Assembly (NCBI GenBank): GCA_947629875.1
Contig: CANRFK010000042.1
Span: 1-9,745, forward strand
Reading direction: 5' to 3'
Source of the DNA: an uncultured Clostridia bacterium
GTDB taxonomy: Bacteria; Bacillota; Clostridia; Christensenellales; Borkfalkiaceae
DNA length: 9,745 bases
Made by a program: the position numbers and the translations under genes
The notes under the pieces: generated by a model
Seen by the model: the letters and a program-made list of their open reading frames with translations, nothing else
Databases searched by the model: none
What the model was told of the DNA's origin: nothing
In this document: positions 1 through 6,800 of the stretch, one piece after another
Layout of the letters: each line of letters begins with the position of its first letter
How positions within the stretch are numbered: the stretch's first letter is position 1

Positions 1-407
1 ATGACGGATGCGGGCGGTACGTACATGAGGACGTCCTCGGTGAGCACGATGGAACTCGTGGCGACGCCGTCCACGCCGTTTGCATCCACATACACCACCT
101 CGATGGGGATGGTGACCGTTGCCTGCACGCGGGCGCAGCAGCCCTCCGCCTGACGGTCGACGGTGAGATTTGTGACCGTGCCCGTGGAGGAAGTGGAGCG
201 CGCGCTCACAAAGGTGAGCGGATATGTAGGGTTGGCGGGAACGGGGTCAGTTATCGCGGCGGCGTAATTTTCGAGACGGGTCTGGATGATGCCCGCATCA
301 AAGATCTTTTCCGCCTGAATGCACACCTTCTCGCAAAGGCCGTTCAAAGGATTTCCCGTGATCGTGCCGGGGCAGTGATCGGATGAGAAATTGGAAAAAA
401 ATGACAT
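1..407 (-). CDS. Conserved clostridial protein of unknown function, C-terminus cut by window edge
   Basis: The reading frame opens with ATG at 407 and runs off the left edge after 135 full codons, with no stop. A strong ribosome binding site (GGAGGT, complement of 413-418) sits six bases before the ATG, which fixes the start. The N-terminus has a short leader followed by a conserved-looking segment around residues 11-32 (CPGTITGNPLNGLCEKVCI). Later come a beta-rich stretch with TFVSARS (65-71), a Cys-Cys pair (90-91) and PIEVVYVDANGVDG (101-114). There is no signal peptide or membrane segment in the visible part. I recall similar uncharacterised proteins in Clostridia with the NPLNGLCEKVC core, and the overall look is of a self-assembling beta-sandwich surface or spore-coat type protein. 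That role is inference; no catalytic motif is visible. It lies 64 bases downstream of the LysM gene on the same strand and may be co-transcribed with it. Confidence 0.75.
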   Translation of the reverse strand, partial: MSFFSNFSSDHCPGTITGNPLNGLCEKVCIQAEKIFDAGIIQTRLENYAAAITDPVPANPTYPLTFVSARSTSSTGTVTNLTVDRQAEGCCARVQATVTIPIEVVYVDANGVDGVATSSIVLTEDVLMYVPPASV

Positions 408-420
408 TTGTTACCTCCGT

Positions 421-442
421 GTAGAATTGAAATCAACTCTAC
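421..442 (-). promoter_or_regulatory. Near-perfect 22-bp palindrome in the leader of the first gene
   Basis: On the minus strand the two arms GTAGAGTTGA and TCAATTCTAC flank two T residues. Nine of ten positions pair by Watson-Crick and one is a G-T wobble. The palindrome ends only two bases before the GGAGGT ribosome binding site of the gene at 1-407. It could be a protein operator or an RNA hairpin that affects translation. It has no following T-run, so it is not a terminator for the LysM gene. Function is inference. Confidence 0.5.
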
Positions 443-445
443 CCC

Positions 446-453
446 ATTGTATG
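446..453 (-). promoter_or_regulatory. Possible sporulation-type (sigma-E-like) -10 element, CATACAAT
   Basis: The complement of 446-453 reads CATACAAT, an exact match to the known Bacillus sigma-E -10 consensus CATACANT. It also contains TACAAT, one base from the sigma-A -10. No convincing sigma-E -35 lies 13-16 bases upstream (best is TAGCAGG), and no good sigma-A -35 is present either, so this is a half-site only. If real, transcription would start within or next to the palindrome at 421-442 and drive the gene at 1-407. Confidence 0.25.
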
Positions 454-471
454 CGGGGCGGCTTTTTCCTG

Positions 472-780
472 CTACCCGAGGAGCACCCGCTGCCCGGGGT
501 AGAGGCAGTGCGTTCGGTTTTTCTCGAAAAACCGCGCGGGAGAGCCGCAGAGGAGCGACTTGCTCTCCCCGCCCCGCACGGTGTACACATTCCCTGCGGC
601 GGGAAGAAGGAGCACCTGCCCCGCCTCGGGCTCGCCCTCAAGCCCATTCACGGCGGCGAGGAGCCGCGGCGGCACGCCGAATGCGGCGGCGATCTCCATA
701 AGCTTCTGCCCCTCCTTGACCCTGTAACAGCGGGGTGCAACCATACAAAGTTTCACACGGCAATATATGCGCCGCCTCAT
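472..780 (-). CDS. Small cysteine-containing double-LysM protein
   Basis: This frame encodes about 102 residues from ATG 780. Residues 18-60 form a LysM domain (CYRVKEGQKLMEIAAAFGV, then AVNGL and GQVLLLP). Residues 65-102 form a second, degenerate LysM (VYTVRGGESKSL, then LYPGQRVLLG) that ends the protein. LysM domains bind N-acetylglucosamine-containing glycans such as peptidoglycan. No signal peptide or membrane segment is seen, so a cytosolic or mother-cell-made spore-associated protein is plausible, as for SafA-like proteins; that is inference. The start is uncertain: ATG 780, GTG 756 and ATG 744 are in frame, and none has a clear ribosome binding site. An ATG at 813 is also in frame but would abut the divergent flippase start. 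Both domains are complete with any of these starts. Four cysteines fall within the 780 version (residues 7, 12, 18 and 78) plus one at 92. Confidence 0.75.
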   Translation of the reverse strand: MRRRIYCRVKLCMVAPRCYRVKEGQKLMEIAAAFGVPPRLLAAVNGLEGEPEAGQVLLLPAAGNVYTVRGGESKSLLCGSPARFFEKNRTHCLYPGQRVLLG

Positions 781-806
781 ATTCGGGTGATAAATACGAA
801 TAAAAT
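777..806 (+). promoter_or_regulatory. Candidate sigma-E-like promoter for the flippase gene, giving a leaderless message
   Basis: TCATATT at 777-783 matches the known sigma-E -35 consensus KMATATT exactly. After 15 bases comes AATAAAAT at 799-806, which matches five of the seven defined positions of the sigma-E -10 CATACANT. The spacing suits sigma-E. The -10 ends only five bases before the ATG at 812, so transcription would begin at or next to the start codon. That fits the absence of any ribosome binding site there. Bacillus spoVB is known to be sigma-E dependent. TAAAAT (801-806) could also act as a weak sigma-A -10. This is prediction from consensus only. Confidence 0.35.
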
Positions 807-811
807 ATGCC

Positions 812-2317
812 ATGAACTTGTACCGCACGACCTTCGTCGTCACCGTTTTCACCCTTTTGGAGCACGCCCTCGGCTTTGTGTACCGCATCGTGCTCTCGCG
901 CACGCTGGGGCCCGAGATGCTCGGCGTGTATCAGGTGGCGCTCACCGTGTTCGCCGTCTTTCTGACCATCTCCTCGTCGGGCCTGCCCATCACGCTCTCC
1001 CGCATCATCTCCAAGCACCGCGCGCGGGGGTATAAAAGGGGCGAACACGCCGCGACTTCCGCCGCCATGCTCATCGCCCTCTGCTTCTCCGTGCCCATCA
1101 CCGTGCTCTTATACCTCCTCCGCACCCCCTTCTCGCGCATCTTCTCCGATCCCCGCTGTGCGGACGTCTTCTACATTCTCCTCTTCGGGCTCTCGTTTAC
1201 CTCTGTATATGCCATCATCCGCGGCAATTTTTGGGGGAACAAGCGCTTTTTCGCCTACTCCGTCATCGAACTTGTCGAGGAGATCGTGATGATCGGCCTC
1301 GGCATCCTTCTCCTCGTGGTGCTCCGCGGCGGCGCCGCCGACCCCAACAAGGCCGCCATTGCCCTGCTCTCCTCGTATCTCTGTTCCTTTGCGATCGCCG
1401 CCGTCTGCTTCTTTGCGCGGGGCGGAAGGCTCTCCTCTCCGCGAGGGGAAATAAAGCCCCTCCTCCGCGCCTCGCTCCCCATTTCGGCGATGCGCACCTC
1501 GTCCTCCCTTTTGGGCTCCTTTATCTCGGTGCTCTTCCCCCTCGTGATGACCTCCGCCGGCTACACCGCCGCACAGGCGATGAGCGAATACGGCGTCGTC
1601 TACGGCATGGTGATGCCCGTCATCGCCATGCCCTGTTCGCTTTTAAGTCCCATCGCCCTCGTGCTCGTGCCCGAGCTCTCCGAATGCTTCTATAAAAAAG
1701 AGACGGGGAAACTCAACGCCCTCGTGGAAAGGGCGCTCAACACGGCGCTTCTCATCGCGGGCGCGCTCATTCCCCTCTTCCTCGCCGTGGGCAAGGACGT
1801 GGGCATCTTCCTCTTCTCCAATGCGGAGAGCGGCACCATGATCGCGGCGAGTTCCCTCATTCTCCTGCCCATGGGTCTTGCCATGATCTCGACGAGCATG
1901 CTCAACTCGCTGGGGTGCGAGAAGCAGACCCTCCTCATCTTTCTTGCGGGGTCGTGCGTGATGCTCCTGTCGGTGTGGCTGCTGCCGCCCTTTATCGGGA
2001 GCCATGCCCTCCTCGTGGGCACCGCCCTCGATCACCTCATCACCGCCGCCTGTTCGCTCGCCCTCCTCCGCAAAAAGACGGGCAAACTGCGCTCCGCCGC
2101 CTACTTCGGAAAGCTCGCCCTCGTGCTCGTCCCCGTCGCCGTCCTCGGCATGCTCCTTCGAAATCTCCTCATGACCTACATGAGCTACGTCCCCGCGGTG
2201 CTGCTCACCATGACGGCCGTCATGCTCGCGGAGGTGCTTCTCCTCACCATTTTCAAGTTGTTCGATTTCCGCGCCCTCCTCAAAAAATTTTTGCCGCGGC
2301 GCAAAAAATCCGCATGA
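812..2317 (+). CDS. spoVB: SpoVB/MurJ-superfamily lipid-linked oligosaccharide flippase
   Basis: The product is 501 residues, very hydrophobic, with about 12-14 predicted membrane segments. This is the size and layout of SpoVB-type members of the MATE/MOP flippase superfamily, which move lipid-linked cell wall or polysaccharide precursors across the membrane. In Bacillus, SpoVB is needed for spore cortex synthesis. The N-terminus has the family pattern: LGFVYRIVLSRTLGPEMLGVY (residues 20-40), then SSGLPITLSRII in the next segment. SPIALVLVPELSE marks the seventh to eighth helix region, followed by a cytoplasmic loop with FYKKETGKL. The C-terminus is a basic tail, LPRRKKSA. ATG 812 is the first in-frame start after a TAA at 791; no Shine-Dalgarno precedes it, and starting later would remove the first helix. 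Clostridia often carry several paralogues, so a general polysaccharide flippase is an alternative to a true SpoVB. No terminator follows, so transcripts may run into pgi. Confidence 0.85.
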   Translation: MNLYRTTFVVTVFTLLEHALGFVYRIVLSRTLGPEMLGVYQVALTVFAVFLTISSSGLPITLSRIISKHRARGYKRGEHAATSAAMLIALCFSVPITVLLYLLRTPFSRIFSDPRCADVFYILLFGLSFTSVYAIIRGNFWGNKRFFAYSVIELVEEIVMIGLGILLLVVLRGGAADPNKAAIALLSSYLCSFAIAAVCFFARGGRLSSPRGEIKPLLRASLPISAMRTSSSLLGSFISVLFPLVMTSAGYTAAQAMSEYGVVYGMVMPVIAMPCSLLSPIALVLVPELSECFYKKETGKLNALVERALNTALLIAGALIPLFLAVGKDVGIFLFSNAESGTMIAASSLILLPMGLAMISTSMLNSLGCEKQTLLIFLAGSCVMLLSVWLLPPFIGSHALLVGTALDHLITAACSLALLRKKTGKLRSAAYFGKLALVLVPVAVLGMLLRNLLMTYMSYVPAVLLTMTAVMLAEVLLLTIFKLFDFRALLKKFLPRRKKSA

Positions 2318-2343
2318 ACGGGACGAAATTTTCCCTCCCCTGC

Positions 2344-2372
2344 TTGTATTCCCGACGCAAGTGTGCTATAAT
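2344..2372 (+). promoter_or_regulatory. Extended -10 sigma-A promoter of pgi
   Basis: TTGTAT at 2344-2349 (four of six to TTGACA) is followed by exactly 17 bases and a perfect TATAAT at 2367-2372. TG sits at 2364-2365, giving the extended -10 form TGnTATAAT. Transcription would start near 2379, leaving a leader of about 24 bases that contains the AGGAGG ribosome binding site at 2390-2395 and ATG at 2403. The gap from 2318 to 2402 holds nothing else. Confidence 0.8.
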
Positions 2373-2402
2373 TCCGATTGAATGAAATCAGGAGGAAAAC
2401 GT

Positions 2403-3830
2403 ATGAAACTGACAGAAGAACTGCGCAAGAGCTTGCGCATCACGGTGGACTACACCAACATGACCGATAAATACCTCGGCAAAAACGGCATCTCGAAAAA
2501 GACGCTCGAGGCACACAAACAACTCGCCCGCGCGGCGCACGGCTATGTGAGCGAAAACCGCGGCAAGGACGAACTCTTCATGGGCTGGACGGAACTCCCC
2601 TACAACCAAACAGAGATCGTCGCCGACATTCTCGCAACGGCGAAGGACATCCGCAGAAAGTTCGAGTACTTCGTCGTGCTCGGCATCGGCGGCTCGGCGC
2701 TCGGCCCCATCATGGCGTTCAACGCCCTCTGCCACCTGCACTACAATGACCTGCCCAAGAGTAAGCGCAAAGGCCCCAAGTTCTATGTGGAAGATAACGT
2801 CGACCCCGTCCGCATGAAGGAACTTTTGGACGTCATCGACGTGAAGAAGACCTGCTTCAACGTCATCTCGAAGTCGGGCGCCACGAGCGAGACGATGACG
2901 CAGTACCTCATCATCGCCGACCTTCTCCAAAAGGCGGGCGAAAACGTGAAGGATCACGTCGTGTTTACGACGGACGCCTCGCGCGGCAACCTCGTCAAAA
3001 TTTCCAAGGAACTGGGCGGCGTGAAGTCCTTCGTCCTCGGCGACGGCGTGGGCGGGCGGTTCTCCGAACTCTCCCCCGTGGGGCTGTTGCCCGCGGCGGT
3101 TTTGGGCATCGACATCAAACTGCTCTTGAAGGGCGCGGCGTACATGGATAAGCTGTGCAAGACGCCCGATTTGAAGAAGAACCCCGCCCTCATCTCGGCG
3201 ACCCTGCAATTTATCGCCATGAAGAGCGGCAAGAACATCGGCGTCATGATGCCCTACTCCGACAATTTGAAGTACCTCGCCGACTGGTACGCCCAGCTGT
3301 GGGCGGAGAGCCTCGGCAAGAACGTTCACCTCGACGGCCAGCCCTGCAATGAAGGGCAGACGCCCGTAAAATCGCTCGGCGTCACCGACCAGCACTCGCA
3401 GGTGCAGCTCTACACCGAGGGCCCCTTCGACAAGGTGGTCACCTTCCTCTCGGTGGGCAGTTATAAGGAGAAGTCCCCCATCCCGCACGGGTGCGAGGAT
3501 ATCCCCGACGTCGCCTTCCTCGGCGGGCATACCATGGAGGAACTCATCCAGGCCGAGAACAAGGCCACGGCGTTTGCGCTCACCAAGGCGGGCAGGCTCA
3601 ACTACACCGTGAACGTACCCGAGATCAATGCGTTCACGCTCGGCGAACTTCTCTATTACTTTGAGTTGCAGACGGCATACGCGGGCGCGATGCTGAACAT
3701 CGATACCTTCAACCAGCCCGGCGTGGAGGCGGGCAAGAAGGCGACCTTCGCCCTCCTCGGCAAGCCCGGCTATGCAGAGCAGAAGAAGGCGCTCGACGGC
3801 GCCGCTCCCGACCCCGCCTATATCGTATAA
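2403..3830 (+). CDS. pgi: Glucose-6-phosphate isomerase
   Basis: The 475-residue product interconverts glucose 6-phosphate and fructose 6-phosphate in glycolysis and gluconeogenesis, in the cytoplasm. Family motifs appear in order: LGIGGSALGP (93-102), the phosphate-binding SKSGATSET (156-164), signature-1 region GVGGRFSELSPVG (215-227), WAESLGKN (300-307) with the catalytic Glu302, DQHSQ (329-333) with His331, and FNQPGVEAGKK (436-446) with Lys445. The position after GGRFS is Glu where the PROSITE signature expects a small or hydrophobic residue, a minor deviation. Length is close to the roughly 450-residue Gram-positive form. The start at 2403 is chosen over an in-frame ATG at 2382 because AGGAGG lies at 2390-2395, seven bases upstream of 2403, and would fall inside the longer version. 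The gene has its own promoter and is followed ten bases later by a strong terminator, so it can act as a single-gene unit, with possible read-through from the flippase gene. Confidence 0.97.
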   Translation: MKLTEELRKSLRITVDYTNMTDKYLGKNGISKKTLEAHKQLARAAHGYVSENRGKDELFMGWTELPYNQTEIVADILATAKDIRRKFEYFVVLGIGGSALGPIMAFNALCHLHYNDLPKSKRKGPKFYVEDNVDPVRMKELLDVIDVKKTCFNVISKSGATSETMTQYLIIADLLQKAGENVKDHVVFTTDASRGNLVKISKELGGVKSFVLGDGVGGRFSELSPVGLLPAAVLGIDIKLLLKGAAYMDKLCKTPDLKKNPALISATLQFIAMKSGKNIGVMMPYSDNLKYLADWYAQLWAESLGKNVHLDGQPCNEGQTPVKSLGVTDQHSQVQLYTEGPFDKVVTFLSVGSYKEKSPIPHGCEDIPDVAFLGGHTMEELIQAENKATAFALTKAGRLNYTVNVPEINAFTLGELLYYFELQTAYAGAMLNIDTFNQPGVEAGKKATFALLGKPGYAEQKKALDGAAPDPAYIV

Positions 3831-3839
3831 CATTCCATG

Positions 3840-3878
3840 AAAAAATCCCGCCGCGGTCTCACCGCGGCGGGATTTTTT
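3840..3878. terminator. Bidirectional rho-independent terminator between pgi and the convergent lipoprotein gene
   Basis: The arms AAAAAATCCCGCCGCGGT (3840-3857) and ACCGCGGCGGGATTTTTT (3861-3878) are perfectly complementary around a three-base CTC loop, giving an eighteen-pair inverted repeat. Each strand reads a GC-rich stem followed by a run of six U residues. It lies nine bases after the pgi stop and eight bases after the stop of the minus-strand gene ending at 3887, so it can end transcription from both sides. Confidence 0.95.
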
Positions 3879-3886
3879 CTACCCCA

Positions 3887-6800
3887 TTATGCGTTTTTCG
3901 TCCAAACATTGCCCGCTTCTTTCAGGGCGGCGGCAACTGCCGATTTGTTGGAAAAGTCCGGCGTAACGTCGTTTCCGTTGGAAGCTGTCACCGTCCAATT
4001 TGTATCGGCGAAGGTCGCTTCGATCAACGGATTGCCAAAAAACGCGTTTTCCCCGAGCTCCGTCACACTCGCGGGAATGGTCACGCTTGTAAGCTGATTT
4101 TCGAAGTCAAAGGCGCTTTTCCCGATGTGCTGCACCTTTTCTCCGAGCGTAAGTTCGGTAACGCCGCTCTGATAAAACGCGTAATCCCCGATATAGGTGA
4201 CCTTCCCGGGGATGACGACCGTCCCGATGCCCGTTTCGCCCGATTTGTTCTTTGCAAACGCCCAATCGCCGATCCTCTCCACATTCTCGCCGAGCGTGAG
4301 GCTCCGGATCCTGCACGCTTCAAACGCGTGCGCGCCGATCTCTTTGACGCTCGAGGCGATGGAAACATTGGTGAAGATCTTTCCCGAGAAAGCGTAGTCG
4401 CCGATTTTCTCGATGCCCTCGCCGATGGTGCCTTCGTGCGGCACCGTGCCGAGAACGAGCGTCTTTGTCGCAATTTCCACGACGCCGCAAGCCTGCACTT
4501 CGTAGATCTCATTCCCCGCCGCCACTTCGTAGTGGGAGAGATTGCAGTTCATGCCGAACGCCGTGGGGTCGATCTTCGTCACGGTCGAGGGAAGGTGCAG
4601 CGTCTGCGGCGAGATGTTCCAGAACGCATATTGTTTGATCTCCTTCACGCCCTCGGGAATGGTGAGGACGGCTCCGCCGTTGGTGATCGCCGCCTCCTCT
4701 TCGCCCTCATGCGGCGCGGCGTAGATGCTCGCCGCCTCCCAACGGAGCGGATTGGCGCTTTCGTCCGCAAAGTCCACCCCGCACCACTTCGCAAGGTCTC
4801 TGATGTGGTAGGTGACGGGAACGTTGTACGCAGCCGTCGCGCCGAAAAACGCCGACGCGCCAATCGTTTTCAGCCCTGTACCGAGGGTGAGATTTGTGAA
4901 CGTCCCGCAGCTTTTGAAGGCGCTCTCCCCGATCTCCTCCACGCTGTCGGGAATGACGAACGTCGCGGGCAGCGGAATGTCGCGGAACACGTTGGCGGGA
5001 ATAATTTTTATGCCGTCGGGAATTTGCGTTGCGGGGCAGCCGAGGGCAACGGACATCGCCGTCTTATCGTATACGCAGTTATGCTGCGCGGCAAACGTTT
5101 GGTTCCCCGCCGCCACGGTGAGCTCGGTCACGTTTTTGCAGTTCATGAGCGCCCCCGCGCCGATCGTTTCCACATCCTTCCCGATCTTGAGGGAAGTGAT
5201 CTTTGCATAGCCCGCAAAGGCGAGCGGTTTAAGCTCCGTGACGCCCTCGGGGATCTCGACGGCGCCCTCCACGGAATATCCGCCCGCCACGAGCGTCGCA
5301 TTGGGTGCGGAGAGCGGATTGGTGCCCGCAATGAATTGTCCCGACGCAAATTCGATGGCAAGCCACCCCGCAAGCGAGGGAATGCTCACCGTTTGAATGG
5401 CGTTACACCCGTCAAAGGCATATTCGTCGATTCTTTGGATGCCGCTTCCGAAGGTCACCGTTTTAAGCGCCTTGCAGCCGTCGAACGCATTGTGCTCGAT
5501 CTCCTGTAAATCGTTGTGAAAAACGGTGCTTTGGAGCAAGACGCAATCCTCGAACGCCCGATAGCAGATCTTCTTCAAGTGTTCGCCGAAGGTCACGCTC
5601 GCAAGATTTTGGCATCCGCTGAACGCATATTCCTGCACGAACTTCGTATCCGCGCTCATCGTGACGGATGCGATATTCGTATTCTCCGCACCCACGAGCA
5701 CGGTGTAGGGGTGCTCCGTGTTGCCGAGATACTTCACGCCGTCCTTTTTATTGTATTGAAGCGCGGGGCAACCGCCAAACGGGTCGTCGCCGATGTCGGT
5801 AATGTTGTTGCCGAAGTTGAGGTTCGTAAGTTCGGAGCAGCCGTAGAAGACATAGTTGCCGAATGTGATGGCTCCATTGCCGAGCGTAACCCTTTCAAGG
5901 TTGGGGCAGGAATTTACGGCATACGCCTCAAAGACGAGATCCCCGTTGCCCACCGTAAGATCAGTCAGCTGCGGGCTTAAATAGAGCGCGGAGTTGCCGA
6001 ATTTCACATTGCCGTCGCCGATGACGATGTCGGTGAGGGATTGGCAGTCCCAATCGATATTCGTCCCCAATACGACATCTCCGTTGCCGATCGTAATGGT
6101 TTTCAGCTTCGTACAGCCTTGGAAGGTATAATCTCCGATGGTAATATCCCCATCGCCGAACACGACATCGGTGAGGGACGCGCATCCGTAGAAGCCGCCC
6201 TGCATGATATTGAAATTGCCGTCGCCGAGGTGAAGCGCTTCAAATCCGCATTGCTGGAACGCCCACTCTCCGATCGTGACGGAGCCGCCCTCGAATTGCA
6301 GTTCGGAAAGAGCCGCGCATTTGATAAACGCTCCGTACGCAATATCGATCTCTCCGTCGCCGATCGTGACGGTTTTCAGTTTCGGGCACTCGTCGAACGC
6401 CCACTTCCCGATCGTGACCTTGCCGCCGCCGATGGTGACATCGGTGAGGGCGGGGCTGAAGATGAAGCATTCCTGCCCGATCTTGATTTCCCCTTCGCCA
6501 ATCGTGAGCGTTTTCAGCTGTGTACAATTTTGAAACACATACTGCCCAAGCGACACCGAACCGCCCTCGATCGTCACCGTCTCCACGCCCGTGCAGCCGT
6601 AAAAGGCATAGTCGGCGACCGAAGTCACATTGCCGGGGATGGTCACGCTCTGGAGCGCGGTGATATATCCGAACGCGCAGTAGCCGATGCTCTTGATGTT
6701 CTTGCCGATCACGACCTCTTGAAGCACGCTCTCGTGGGCTTCGCTACTTTCACGGAAGGCATTCTGGGCGATCGCGGTGACGGGTTTGCCGTTGTGCGTA

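Noticed and set aside
391..1035. Plus-strand open frame of 214 codons across the LysM gene
   Set aside because: It overlaps the LysM gene, the divergent promoter region and the flippase start, has no motif, and its translated composition is typical of a shadow frame.
2288..2307. Inverted repeat TTTTTGC / GCAAAAA at the end of the flippase gene as a terminator
   Set aside because: It lies inside the coding region before the stop, the stem is AT-rich with a six-base loop, and no T-run follows. It is more likely a by-product of the basic C-terminal codons.
2388..3833. Minus-strand open frame of 481 codons opposite pgi
   Set aside because: It mirrors pgi almost end to end. pgi has all active-site motifs, a ribosome binding site and a promoter; the mirror frame has none and is rich in Val, His and Glu as expected for an antisense shadow.
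4127..5509. Plus-strand open frame of 460 codons opposite the LRR block
   Set aside because: Same reason: periodic antisense of LRR repeats with no recognisable domain and no ribosome binding site.
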